Shown: one piece after another, positions 34,839 through 43,224 of the stretch
How positions within the stretch are numbered: the stretch's first letter is position 1
Layout: the number at the start of each line of letters is the position of its first letter
Origin: Microbacterium testaceum
Lineage (GTDB): Bacteria > Actinomycetota > Actinomycetes > Actinomycetales > Microbacteriaceae
Length of the DNA stretch: 64,000 nucleotides
Assembly (NCBI RefSeq): GCF_029761935.1
Contig: NZ_CP121699.1
Location: 248,001-312,000 of the forward strand
Reading direction: 5' to 3'
Program-made: the position numbers and the translations under genes
The notes under the pieces: model-generated
Told to the model about the DNA's origin: nothing
Databases searched by the model: none
The model's input: the letters and a program-made list of their open reading frames with translations, nothing else

Positions 34839-35243
34839 ATGACCGATCCTTTCACCGGTATGGATGCCGGGTTCGACGACGCCCGACGTCAGCTGCAGGA
34901 GATCCGCGCCAAGGCGCAGAACAACAAGCTGCGGGCGGAAGCGCTGGCCGAGGACGTCGATGCCATCTCCGAAGAGGTCCGCAGCGCCCGCGGAGAGGTG
35001 AGGGTGCGCGCCGGTGTCGGCGGACGCGTGCGACTGATCGCGTTCGGTGCCGAAGCCGAGCACCTCAGTCTGGACGCGCTCGGGCACCTCACCACTCGGA
35101 CGATCGCCGAGGCGCAACACGCGGCGATGGCCCGCCTCGCGGATCGCGGCGCCGAGCTGTTCGGAGCCGAGTCCGACATCGCCCTGAGCTTGCGTCGCGA
35201 CGCGGACCGGGGCTACCCCCGTTCGGGTACGTCGTCCTTCTGA
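34839..35243 (+). CDS. YbaB/EbfC-like protein of the type VII substrate cluster
   Basis: A 134-aa protein with the YbaB/EbfC pattern: an N-terminal helix with AEALAEDVDAISEEV, a three-stranded sheet (GEVRVRAGVGGRVRLIAFG) and a C-terminal helix (IAEAQHAAMARLADRGAEL). Classical YbaB binds DNA as a tweezer-like dimer. Divergent members are common next to ESX substrates in Actinobacteria, where their role is not settled. AGGGAGCC lies before the ATG, 15 bases after the lipoprotein stop. Confidence 0.72.
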   Translation: MTDPFTGMDAGFDDARRQLQEIRAKAQNNKLRAEALAEDVDAISEEVRSARGEVRVRAGVGGRVRLIAFGAEAEHLSLDALGHLTTRTIAEAQHAAMARLADRGAELFGAESDIALSLRRDADRGYPRSGTSSF

Positions 35244-35253
35244 GGAGGGGCCC

Positions 35254-35544
35254 ATGCACGTCACGGCAGACACGGATTCGCTCGCCGCTTCGGCGCAGGC
35301 GCTGTCCAGCGCGGCCGATGCCCTGAGCGCCGAGATGGACACGTTGGCATCCGCTTCTCAGACCATGCGCGCGGGCTGGAAGGGCGAGGCGCAGGCCGCC
35401 TGGACGGGTCGACACGCTCAGATGGATAGCGCGATGCGCGACAAGGCCGCGGTGCTCCGGCTGACGAGCCAACGCGTGTCGCAGTACGCGCAGGATCTCG
35501 CGCAGGCGGACGTCGACGGCGCTCGCGCGGTCCTCGGTTTCTGA
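35254..35544 (+). CDS. WXG100-family (ESAT-6-like) protein
   Basis: A 96-aa helical-hairpin protein with the central W-K-G turn in MRAGWKGEAQAAW (about residues 46-49) and flanking helices ADALSAEMDTLASASQ and RLTSQRVSQYAQDLAQAD. The YxxxD/E-type export signal is represented by the sequence YAQDLAQAD near the C-terminus. It starts after AGGAGGG, 10 bases behind the YbaB-like gene, and closes the cluster. No EccC ATPase or other export-channel gene is in the window, so it must depend on machinery elsewhere. Confidence 0.84.
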   Translation: MHVTADTDSLAASAQALSSAADALSAEMDTLASASQTMRAGWKGEAQAAWTGRHAQMDSAMRDKAAVLRLTSQRVSQYAQDLAQADVDGARAVLGF

Positions 35545-35555
35545 GACCCAGGTCG

Positions 35556-36635
35556 TCACAGCACCTTCTTCCACACTCCTTCGTACGAGATCGGTGCGAA
35601 GCCGATGGCTTCGTTTATCGAGAGCATGGGGCGGTTCTCCTCGGCGTTGTAGGTCAGCACGCGGGGCGAGCGGGGAGCAACGTCATTCCACGCGAGGAGC
35701 CCGGCGCACTTCACGAGCATTCCGAGCCGATGGCCGCGGTGCGACGCGACGACGAGGGTGTCCTCCTGGCTGGTCGCCGCGGTGCGGTCCTTGCCGATGA
35801 CCAGCTCGTTGAAGGCCGCGAGCTCGCCGGTGTCGACGTGCTGGGCGGCGGTGACGAGCATGTGCCGCCCCGCGTCGGTGTAACCCGCTTCGTAGCGACG
35901 GACGCGGGCGGCATCCCAGACCTCCTCGTCGAACTCGAGGTCCGCCGAGGGGGCGTCCGTCACCATGCGGGACTTCATCCACGCGAAGGAGTCGACGAAC
36001 TCGTCGGGAGTGGGGAGGGCCCACTGAACGATCCGGTACCCGACGGCCGCCTGCTCCGCCTCGGTGAGGAGTTCCTCGAGACGCGGTCGCGCCCCGGCGA
36101 GATCGAGCGCGCTCACCCGCACGATCTGCTCGAGCGAGAATCCGGATGCGAGGAGGAACCGCGCGGCGTGATCCCGGGGGACCGACCCGAACCCCGTCGG
36201 CGGCTCGAGGCGCGGTCCGTCCGCGGCGGGGTGCTCGGCCCACGACTGCAGGACGGTACGCCCGTGATCTCGAGCGATGTTCTCGATGAGCGCGTAGGCG
36301 GCGCGCCCGATGCCGTGCCCCCACGCGGAGCGGCGCAGTTCGATGAGCCAGAACCCGGTGCGGGCGCCCTCCTCCTGGGGGAAGTCGAGACCCACGCGCC
36401 CGACGACCTCGCCGTGGTGGACGGCGATCCAGGCGAATCGCTTCATCTCGGGTTGCGGTTGGTAGAGCGGGAGGAGCTCGTCGGCGGGCATCGATGAGTC
36501 GTCGTGGCCCGAGATCTCGGAGTAGATCAGGTTGCGGAGGCGGACCATCTCGCGGAAGTCGGCGGCATCCGGGTCATCGATGTGGGCGGGGACGTGAAGC
36601 GGGCGCAGCTCGAGGCCGGCGGGGAGGGAGGTCAT
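35556..36635 (-). CDS. GNAT acetyltransferase with two GNAT modules
   Basis: A 359-aa protein. The N-terminal GNAT module (about 1-170) has the core RFAWIAVHHGEVVGRVG, and the acetyl-CoA pyrophosphate loop is represented by RRSAWGHGIGRAAY. The C-terminal half (about 190-355) is a second GNAT fold with ELAAFNELVIG and SHRGHRLGMLVK (R/QxxGxG/A-type loop) and ends FAPISYEGVWKKVL. Tandem GNATs of this size occur in mycothiol synthase, but the flanking genes and details differ, so no substrate is assigned. It is the last gene of a leftward unit behind the 37-codon and 95-aa genes. Confidence 0.82.
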   Translation of the reverse strand: MTSLPAGLELRPLHVPAHIDDPDAADFREMVRLRNLIYSEISGHDDSSMPADELLPLYQPQPEMKRFAWIAVHHGEVVGRVGLDFPQEEGARTGFWLIELRRSAWGHGIGRAAYALIENIARDHGRTVLQSWAEHPAADGPRLEPPTGFGSVPRDHAARFLLASGFSLEQIVRVSALDLAGARPRLEELLTEAEQAAVGYRIVQWALPTPDEFVDSFAWMKSRMVTDAPSADLEFDEEVWDAARVRRYEAGYTDAGRHMLVTAAQHVDTGELAAFNELVIGKDRTAATSQEDTLVVASHRGHRLGMLVKCAGLLAWNDVAPRSPRVLTYNAEENRPMLSINEAIGFAPISYEGVWKKVL

Positions 36636-36703
36636 TCGAAGGTCCTTCGTCGGATGAGAAGAGGGTGGGGGTGGGGTCGACCCGAAGGCCGACCCCACCG
36701 GGA

Positions 36704-36991
36704 TCAGAGCGGCGGGCGGCTGAACGCGGCGGCGCTCTGCCAGGCCTGCTCGCGGCGGGCGCGCTCGGCGGCCGCGTCGCGGGCTCGAAGAGCCTCGACT
36801 GCTCGAGTGTCGAGGGCGCGGGCCCGGTTGGCATGCCGGTTCAGCAGCCAGAGACCCAGACGCAGCGACAGGCGGTCGAGCAGACCCAGCGGCCGGTATG
36901 CCGTCGTGTCGAACGTGATCGTCGAGGGCGTGGGGGGAGGGGAAGGCGCGGCCGAGGAGTGCTGCGGCGCGCGCGTGAACAGGGCGTTCAT
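36704..36991 (-). CDS. conserved-looking hypothetical protein, 95 aa
   Basis: A Pro/Ser-rich N-terminus (about 30 residues) is followed by FDTTAYRPLGLLDRLSLRLGLWLLNRHANRARA, an amphipathic helical region cited here only by its ends FDTTAYRPL and LLNRHANRA, and an Arg/Ala-rich tail. A segment around LSLRLGLWLLNRHA could bind a membrane surface. No family is recognised. It lies between the 37-codon gene and the acetyltransferase on the same strand. Confidence 0.6.
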   Translation of the reverse strand: MNALFTRAPQHSSAAPSPPPTPSTITFDTTAYRPLGLLDRLSLRLGLWLLNRHANRARALDTRAVEALRARDAAAERARREQAWQSAAAFSRPPL

Positions 36992-37137
36992 GCGGAAGCT
37001 CCGTAAGAGGATCTAGCGAGGGTAAGGCGCGTCGAGCAGACAGCTCACGCGGGGCGGACGCAGAGGGTCCGGGGGCCGGCGTCGAGAAGACGGGGCTCAC
37101 GAGATGCGGAGACGACGAGGCGTCTCGACGCGACGAA

Positions 37138-37251
37138 CTAGCCCTGACGAGGGGGCATGCCGACGGCGGTGGTCACTCCCGTGGCGTATGCGGAGAGCAC
37201 GGGGACGGCGGTGAAGCCTGGGGCGGTGAAGCCGGTCGTGGTGCGAATCAT
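37138..37251 (-). CDS. unannotated 37-aa peptide gene with perfect Shine-Dalgarno and strong promoter
   Basis: ATG 37251 is preceded by AAAGGAGG with 9-base spacing, and 38-67 bases upstream lies TTGACA-18-TAGCGT. The peptide begins MIRTTTGFTAPGF and ends TTAVGMPPRQG: Thr/Ala/Gly-rich, a single basic residue near each end, no Cys and no clear signal peptide. It contains a tandem G-F-T-A-x motif (GFTAP, GFTAV). The signals are far stronger than those of neighbouring genes, so it is probably translated at a high level. Function unknown. A secreted or modified peptide, or a regulatory upstream frame for the 95-aa and acetyltransferase genes, is possible. Confidence 0.68.
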   Translation of the reverse strand: MIRTTTGFTAPGFTAVPVLSAYATGVTTAVGMPPRQG

Positions 37252-37288
37252 GGAAGTAACCTCCTTTCGACGTCGGTTGCGACCTCAG

Positions 37289-37318
37289 ACGCTAGCGAAG
37301 GCTGTCAGCGAATGTCAA
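37289..37318 (-). promoter_or_regulatory. sigma-A-type promoter of the 37-codon gene
   Basis: On the - strand a consensus -35 TTGACA (37313-37318) and -10 TAGCGT (37289-37294) are separated by 18 bases. It is the only perfect -35 hexamer I noticed at a plausible promoter in this window. Confidence 0.65.
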
Positions 37319-37443
37319 GCTCTCGCTCAGATTCGGAAGAACGCCGGGCGCGTCGAGCCCGGTGCACCGGCCCGCCGCCGCGGAATCCCGCGGTTTCTCG
37401 GCTACCGTGAACACGCGGGTCGATCGAGCGGAAGGCGGGTGAC

Positions 37444-40400
37444 ATGCACCTGAAGAGCGTGACGCTCAAGGGCTTCAAGTCGTTCGCCCAGTCGACCACC
37501 TTCGCGCTCGAGCCGGGGGTGACGTGCATCGTCGGTCCGAACGGCTCGGGCAAGTCCAACGTCGTCGACGCTCTCGCCTGGGTCATGGGGGAGCAGGGGG
37601 CGAAGACCCTCCGCGGCGGCAAGATGGAGGACGTCATCTTCGCCGGCACGTCGACGCGAGGCCCCCTGGGTCGCGCCGAGGTGCAGCTCACCATCGACAA
37701 CGCCGACGGGGCTCTCCCGATCGACTACAGCGAGGTGACGATCAGCCGCACGCTGTTCCGCACCGGCGCGAGCGAGTACGCGATCAACGGGCAGACGTGT
37801 CGACTTCTCGACGTGCAGGAACTCCTCAGCGACTCCGGCCTCGGTCGTGAGATGCACGTCATCATCGGGCAGGGGCGCCTCGACACCGTGCTCCAGGCGT
37901 CGGCGGAAGACCGGCGAGGCTTCATCGAAGAGGCCGCGGGCATCTTGAAGCACCGCCGCCGCAAAGAGAAGACCGTCCGCAAGCTCGAGGCGATGGAGAC
38001 GAACCTCACGCGCTTGAGCGATCTGGCGGGCGAGCTGCGTCGGCAGCTGAAGCCACTGGGCAAGCAGGCCGAGATCGCTCGCGAAGCCGCCACGATTGCC
38101 GCCGTGGTCCGAGACGCGAAGGCGCGACTGTACGCCGACGAGCTCGTCCGTCTGCGCGCCGAACTTGCTGACGCCGCCCGCGCCGAGAGCGAGCGCCACA
38201 CCGAACGCCTGGGCCTGCAGGAGCAGTCCGAGGGACTCCGCGGACGGGTGGAGCGCCTCGAACACGACCAGCGTTCGGAGGCCGTCGATCGTGCGCGCAG
38301 CGTCGCCTTCGCCCTCGAGCAGGTGCAGGAACGACTCCGCGGGCTCTATACGCTCGCGGGCCAACGACTGACGCTCCTCGGCGACGACGAGACCGACGGA
38401 GCCGGGTTCTCGCCCACCGTCACCCCGTCGATGATCGACGACGTCCGAGCCGAGATCGACGAGATCGCGGCTGGCCTCGGAGATGCGCAGGATGCCGCAG
38501 CCGAGGCGGCCCGCGCAGTGACGCGCGCCCGCAGCGACCTCGACGCGCTCGACGTCGACATCGCCGCGCAGAGCGCCCTCGTGTCGGAGCACGACATGAA
38601 GATCACGAGCCTGCGGGGCGCGGCGGATGCCGCGAATTCCGCCCTCGCCGCCGTGCGCGCCGGGGTCGAACGCCAACAGCGGGCGCTCGACGCCGCTCTC
38701 GTTCGACGGGCCGAGGCCGAGCAGGCGCGAGCCGAGCTCGACCCCGACGTCGTTCCCGAAGCCTCCACCGCCGAGCACGCGGCCGCCTACGAGCGCGCGC
38801 AGCGCGACGCGAACGACGTCGAGGCGCGAGTCGCCGCACTCCGCGAACGGCTTCACGCGGCCGAGCGAGAGCGCGACGCGCTCACAGCCCAGACCACGGC
38901 TCTCGGCCGTGCTCTGGATGTCCGCAACGCGGCGGCCGACCTGATCGCGGCCGGGGGTGCCGGCATCCGGGGTCTGGTCGGCGACGACGTGAAGGTCAGA
39001 TCGGGGTACGAGGCGGCGGTGGCCGCGGTGCTGGGCACCCTCGCCGAGGGACTGCTCGTCGACGACGCGGCGTCCGCCTTCACCGCCGCGCACACGGCGG
39101 CCGAGGCCGATCTCGGTTTGGTCGAGATCGTCTTGGCTGACGCCCCCGTGGCGGATTCGTCCGGGCCCTCGCTCGAGGGCGCGATCGCCGCGGCGGATGT
39201 CGTGACGGCGTCGGCCGGGGTGCTCGGCATCCTGTCCCGCGTTCTGATCGTCGACGATCTCGACGCCGCGCGCGCGGCGCAGTCTCACCTCGCGAACGAC
39301 GTGACGGTGGTCACGCGCGCCGGCGAAGTCGTGACCGCGCGGACCGTCCGCGCCGGCTCGGGGTCGGGCCGCTCGCGCCTCGAACTCGCCGCCGAGAGGG
39401 ATGCCGCCGCCGAGCGACTCGACGAGATCGTGGTGATCGCCGACTCGCTCCGCGAGGCGCTGGCCGACGAGCAACGCGCCCAGGTCGATGCGCGTCAGCG
39501 CACGAAAGACGCCCTCTCGACGCTGCGCGCCCACGACGCGGCCCTCGCGGCCCACGCCGAGAAGGTCAACCGGGTGACCGTACGGCACGAGGCGGTGGTC
39601 GCCGAGTGCGATCGGCTGGCCGCGGGTCTCGCGCAGACCGAGACGGCTGTCGCCGAGGCCGAGGAGGCGGCGCGCCGCGCCGACGAGGCCCTCACCCGCG
39701 CGCTCGAGGCGCCGCGTCCCCTGCTCGACGCGTCGGCCCGCGAAGGTCTCGCGGCCGAGGTCGACGCCGCGCGGGAGGGCGAGATGCGCGCACGGCTCGA
39801 CATCGAGACGCTGAAGGAGCGGGTGCGTGCGGGGGAGGCCCGCATCGTCCAGCTCGAACAGCAGCGCGAGCGTGAGCGCTCCGCAGCCGCGGAAGCCGCC
39901 CGGCGTGCGGTGCTGCGCCGCGCGCAGCGAGAGATCGCCGCCGAGGTCGCAGGTCACCTCCCGGCCCTGCTCGACTCGGTCGACCGCTCGGTCAGTCAGG
40001 CGCGCGTCGAGCTCGCGGCCGCGGAATCCGCCCGCACGGCGATCACCGCGGAACTCGCGCGGGCGCGCGCCGATGAAGCCCTCGTCCGTGAGCGTCTCGC
40101 GCGGTTGACCGAGAGTGTGCACGGGCTCGAACTCCAGATGCACGAGAAGAAGCTGCACGTGACGGGGCTGCTCGAACGCGTCCAGTCCGAACTCGCCCTC
40201 GACGAGAACATTCTCGTTTCGGAATACGGTCCCGACCAGCCGATCCCCGCCGAAGCCACCGAGGCGGGGGTCCCGTTCGAGCGGGGCGCGCAGAAGCGCA
40301 GACTGCAGGATGCCGAACGCAAGCTCTCACAACTCGGCAGGGTGAACCCGCTGGCGCTCGAGGAGTTCGCCGCTCTCGAACAACGGCACGCCTTCCTCAC

Positions 40401-41004
40401 CGAGCAACTGGCGGATCTGCAGCAGACCCGCGCGGATCTGCAGACGATCATCGCCGACCTCGACGAGCGCATGCAGACGATCTTCGTCGCGGCCTTCGAG
40501 GACACGCGGGCCGCCTTCACCGAGATCTTCCCGATCCTCTTCCCCGGAGGCGCGGGGAGCATCTCGCTCACCGACCCCGACCACCCGCTGACGACCGGCA
40601 TCGAGGTGGCGGTGCGTCCGGTGGGCAAGAAGATCGAGCGGCTGTCACTGCTGTCGGGCGGGGAACGCTCGCTCGCGGCGGTGGCCTTCCTCACGTCGAT
40701 CTTCACGGCGCGACCGAGCCCCTTCTACATCCTCGACGAAGTGGAGGCGGCACTCGACGACGCGAACCTGGGCCGCCTGCTCGGGGTGTTCGAGAAGCTC
40801 CGCGCGAGCAGCCAGCTCATCGTCATCACGCACCAGAAGCGCACGATGGAGATCGCCGACGCGCTGTACGGGGTGTCGATGCGTCAGGACGGGGTCTCAG
40901 CCGTCGTCGGTCAGCGGGTCGGCGACCGCGCCGCCGCCCGCGCCGAGGCGACTCCCCGGGCATCCGTCGACGCCGCCCGTGACGAAGTCACCCCCGTAAG
41001 CTGA
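37444..41004 (+). CDS. smc: chromosome segregation ATPase SMC
   Basis: A 1186-aa condensin subunit. Walker A GPNGSGKSNVVDALAW (residues about 32-47), a first coiled coil (about 165-500), the hinge (about 500-640, AGIRGLVGDDVKV to the Gly-rich AGSGSGRSRL), a second coiled coil, the ABC signature LSGGERSLAA (about 1070) and Walker B FYILDEVEAALDD. It forms a dimer that loads at parS with ScpAB to compact and separate chromosomes. Length is typical. The gene follows a 4.9-kb accessory segment, and ftsY starts five bases after it. Confidence 0.97.
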   Translation: MHLKSVTLKGFKSFAQSTTFALEPGVTCIVGPNGSGKSNVVDALAWVMGEQGAKTLRGGKMEDVIFAGTSTRGPLGRAEVQLTIDNADGALPIDYSEVTISRTLFRTGASEYAINGQTCRLLDVQELLSDSGLGREMHVIIGQGRLDTVLQASAEDRRGFIEEAAGILKHRRRKEKTVRKLEAMETNLTRLSDLAGELRRQLKPLGKQAEIAREAATIAAVVRDAKARLYADELVRLRAELADAARAESERHTERLGLQEQSEGLRGRVERLEHDQRSEAVDRARSVAFALEQVQERLRGLYTLAGQRLTLLGDDETDGAGFSPTVTPSMIDDVRAEIDEIAAGLGDAQDAAAEAARAVTRARSDLDALDVDIAAQSALVSEHDMKITSLRGAADAANSALAAVRAGVERQQRALDAALVRRAEAEQARAELDPDVVPEASTAEHAAAYERAQRDANDVEARVAALRERLHAAERERDALTAQTTALGRALDVRNAAADLIAAGGAGIRGLVGDDVKVRSGYEAAVAAVLGTLAEGLLVDDAASAFTAAHTAAEADLGLVEIVLADAPVADSSGPSLEGAIAAADVVTASAGVLGILSRVLIVDDLDAARAAQSHLANDVTVVTRAGEVVTARTVRAGSGSGRSRLELAAERDAAAERLDEIVVIADSLREALADEQRAQVDARQRTKDALSTLRAHDAALAAHAEKVNRVTVRHEAVVAECDRLAAGLAQTETAVAEAEEAARRADEALTRALEAPRPLLDASAREGLAAEVDAAREGEMRARLDIETLKERVRAGEARIVQLEQQRERERSAAAEAARRAVLRRAQREIAAEVAGHLPALLDSVDRSVSQARVELAAAESARTAITAELARARADEALVRERLARLTESVHGLELQMHEKKLHVTGLLERVQSELALDENILVSEYGPDQPIPAEATEAGVPFERGAQKRRLQDAERKLSQLGRVNPLALEEFAALEQRHAFLTEQLADLQQTRADLQTIIADLDERMQTIFVAAFEDTRAAFTEIFPILFPGGAGSISLTDPDHPLTTGIEVAVRPVGKKIERLSLLSGGERSLAAVAFLTSIFTARPSPFYILDEVEAALDDANLGRLLGVFEKLRASSQLIVITHQKRTMEIADALYGVSMRQDGVSAVVGQRVGDRAAARAEATPRASVDAARDEVTPVS
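40997..41002 (+). promoter_or_regulatory. internal -10 box (TAAGCT) for ftsY
   Basis: TAAGCT overlaps the smc stop codon region and is six bases before ATG 41009, which suggests a separate leaderless transcript for ftsY. Confidence 0.4.
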
Positions 41005-41008
41005 AGCA

Positions 41009-41881
41009 ATGGCTGAGAACTCCTGGTCGCTGGGCCGCGCGCTGCGCGGACTGTTCGTCAAACCCACGATCGACGAGACCACGTGGGACGACCTCGAGGC
41101 CGCTCTGCTGACGGCCGACTTCGGACCCGACGTGACCGAGCGCCTCGTCGACGAACTCCGCGAGAAGGTCGAGCGCTTCCGCACGACCGACCCGCGCGAC
41201 CTGCAGCGCATGCTCCGCGAGACGCTCGAGGAGCATTTCGCGAAGTTCGACACGACGCTGCGACTGACCGAGCGCCCCGCGGTGGTCCTGGTCGTCGGCG
41301 TCAACGGCGTCGGCAAGACCACCACGATCGGCAAGTTCGCGAAGTTCCTGCAGCGCTACGGCCGGACCGTCACGGTCGGGGCCGCCGACACCTTCCGCGC
41401 CGCCGCCGTCGATCAGCTGGCGACCTGGGCCGAGCGCGGGGGAGCGACGATCGTTCGTCCCCAGCACGAGGGTCAGGACCCGGCATCCGTCGCCTTCCAG
41501 ACCGTGGCGCACGCGAAAGAGACGGGCACCGAGATCGTCCTCGTCGACACCGCCGGTCGCCTGCACACCAAGGGCGGCCTCATGGACGAGCTCGGAAAGA
41601 TCAAGCGCGTCATCGAGAAGCAAGCGCCCATCAGCGAGGTGCTGCTCGTGCTCGACGCGACGACCGGTCAGAACGGCCTCATGCAGGCCCAGGCCTTTCT
41701 CGACAGCGCCGGGGTCACGGGGCTGGTGCTCACCAAGCTCGACGGTTCCGCGAAGGGCGGCTTCGTCCTCGCGGTGCAGGAGCGCACCGGCATCCCGGTG
41801 AAGCTCCTCGGCCAGGGTGAGGGCATCAACGACCTCACCGGTTTCACCCCGCACGTCTTCGCGGCCTCGCTCGTCGACTGA
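41009..41881 (+). CDS. ftsY: signal recognition particle receptor FtsY
   Basis: A 290-aa SRP receptor GTPase that docks ribosome-SRP complexes at the membrane. It consists almost only of the NG domain; the long acidic A domain of enteric FtsY is missing, as in many Actinobacteria. G motifs: GVNGVGKTTTIGKFA (about 97-111), DTAGRLHTKGGLMDELGK (about 179-196), TKLDGSAKGG (about 244-253). It partners the Ffh protein encoded 5 kb downstream. Confidence 0.96.
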   Translation: MAENSWSLGRALRGLFVKPTIDETTWDDLEAALLTADFGPDVTERLVDELREKVERFRTTDPRDLQRMLRETLEEHFAKFDTTLRLTERPAVVLVVGVNGVGKTTTIGKFAKFLQRYGRTVTVGAADTFRAAAVDQLATWAERGGATIVRPQHEGQDPASVAFQTVAHAKETGTEIVLVDTAGRLHTKGGLMDELGKIKRVIEKQAPISEVLLVLDATTGQNGLMQAQAFLDSAGVTGLVLTKLDGSAKGGFVLAVQERTGIPVKLLGQGEGINDLTGFTPHVFAASLVD

Positions 41882-41962
41882 GCCCCTCGCACGCCTTTAC
41901 CGCACGCACCGACCGTGGCGGGTCGTCTTCCCGAACTCCGGGCGGACTGCTTACATGGAGGC

Positions 41963-42463
41963 ATGGCGATCGAGCACGACTTCTTCGGACTCCTCGAGTC
42001 GGGCCCCGACGGGTCGATCTTCTGGAGCGAGAACGTCGAGTTCGGCGACCAGAGCGTCACCGTCGACCTGACCGCCCCCGATCAGGACGACGTGTCGGTC
42101 GAGGCGCTCGATGTCGCGGCATCCATGGTCTCGTCGCTCGAGTCGATCGACCTCGCCGCGCGCAACGCCATGGTGAACGAACTCGATTCGCGAACCAGCG
42201 AGGTGACCGAGTACATCCTTCAGCAGCAGGCGACCCTCGGCGAAGAGCTCGAGGACCTTCTGACGGACGTCTCGGGCGACACGCACATCGACGTCATCAA
42301 GGCGCTGCAGTTGATGAGCATGACGATCCTCGCCGACGAGCACGGGGGTGCCGACCCCTTCGCCGTCCTCGAGTACGCGCTGGATCCCGACGCGACCGAC
42401 GACGTGCTCCTGGTGAACCTCGCCTCGGACGGCAGCGTCCAGTCGGTCACCAGCGCAGACTGA
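41963..42463 (+). CDS. DUF2004 family protein
   Basis: A 166-aa acidic protein with the DUF2004 pattern (IEHDFFGLLESGPDGSIFW, then VTVDLTAPDQDDVSVEALD, later EYILQQQATLG). No signal peptide or membrane segment. GGAGG lies just before ATG 41963; an upstream in-frame ATG at 41915 is less plausible. Function unknown. The next gene begins four bases after the stop. Confidence 0.75.
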   Translation: MAIEHDFFGLLESGPDGSIFWSENVEFGDQSVTVDLTAPDQDDVSVEALDVAASMVSSLESIDLAARNAMVNELDSRTSEVTEYILQQQATLGEELEDLLTDVSGDTHIDVIKALQLMSMTILADEHGGADPFAVLEYALDPDATDDVLLVNLASDGSVQSVTSAD

Positions 42464-42467
42464 GCGC

Positions 42468-42896
42468 GTGCAGACCTTCCTGCCATACCCCTCGTTCGCG
42501 GCATCCGCCGCCGCCCTCGACGTCAAGCGACTGGGCAAGCAGCGCGTCGAGACGTTCCAGCTGTTGCGCGCGTTGAGCGTGCCCGACCATGGCTGGCGTC
42601 ATCATCCGGCGGCGAAGATGTGGGACGGACACCTGCCGGCGCTCGTGTCGTACGGCCTCGTCGTGACGGACGAGTGGATCGCCCAGGGCCGGGCCGACAC
42701 CGTCCGAGAGAAGATCCGCGTCTTCGCGCCCGAGGTCGACGGCCTCACGCAGAACGAGCTCGACCTCCCGCCCTGGATCGGAGACGAGGCGTTCCACCTC
42801 GCGCACCGCTCCAACCTCGTGCGCAAGGACCCCGAGTTCTACGTCCCCCGTTTCGGAGACGTCCCCGACGACCTGCCGTACGTCTGGCCGGTCTGA
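42468..42896 (+). CDS. MSMEG_6728-family protein, related to pyrimidine dimer DNA glycosylase
   Basis: A 142-aa protein starting MQTFLPYPSF with KRLGKQRVETFQLL, HPAAKMWDGHLPALV and EAFHLAHRSNLVRKDP, the blocks of the MSMEG_6728 family. It belongs to or borders the Pyr_excise (T4 endonuclease V-like) group, so a role in repair of damaged bases is likely but unproven. In T4 EndoV the catalytic residues are near the N-terminus; the N-terminal segment here is comparably placed. It begins with GTG. Confidence 0.75.
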   Translation: MQTFLPYPSFAASAAALDVKRLGKQRVETFQLLRALSVPDHGWRHHPAAKMWDGHLPALVSYGLVVTDEWIAQGRADTVREKIRVFAPEVDGLTQNELDLPPWIGDEAFHLAHRSNLVRKDPEFYVPRFGDVPDDLPYVWPV

Positions 42897-42897
42897 T

Positions 42898-43224
42898 TCA
42901 CTTTCCGTGGAAAAGCGGGATCACCAGGTAGATCCCGTAGACCACCGCGGCGGCGACGCCGGCGAAGCAGACGAGACCGGCCATGGTGGCGGGCAGCGGT
43001 CGCGGCGTCTCGCGCGGCGCGACCACCGCGGTCGGTCCTTCGGGGTCGTCTCCATCCGGCACTCGAACGTCGGGGGCGCCGACGGCGAAGAATCGGATGC
43101 CGAGGGCGTACAGCCCCACGATGATGAGGGTGGCGGCCAGCCCCACCACGAAGACGAGCAGAATCGACCCTGCTTCGGTGCCGAGCCAGCCCGAGGCGCC
43201 GGCGCTTTCAAGGGGAGTGATCAC
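42898..43224 (-). CDS. small membrane protein coupled to the phosphate transporter
   Basis: A 108-aa protein with two transmembrane helices (about 20-45, ILLVFVVGLAATLIIVGLYA; and about 82-103, GLVCFAGVAAAVVYGIYLVI) separated by an acidic cytoplasmic-type loop. Its GTG start overlaps the stop of the phosphate transporter gene by three bases (43221-43224), so they are translated together. No family is recognised. It may stabilise or regulate the transporter. Confidence 0.72.
   Translation of the reverse strand: MITPLESAGASGWLGTEAGSILLVFVVGLAATLIIVGLYALGIRFFAVGAPDVRVPDGDDPEGPTAVVAPRETPRPLPATMAGLVCFAGVAAAVVYGIYLVIPLFHGK

Noticed and set aside
37402..40158. 918-codon frame antisense to smc
   Set aside because: Result of codon bias in coiled-coil coding sequence; no start signals and no protein-like composition.
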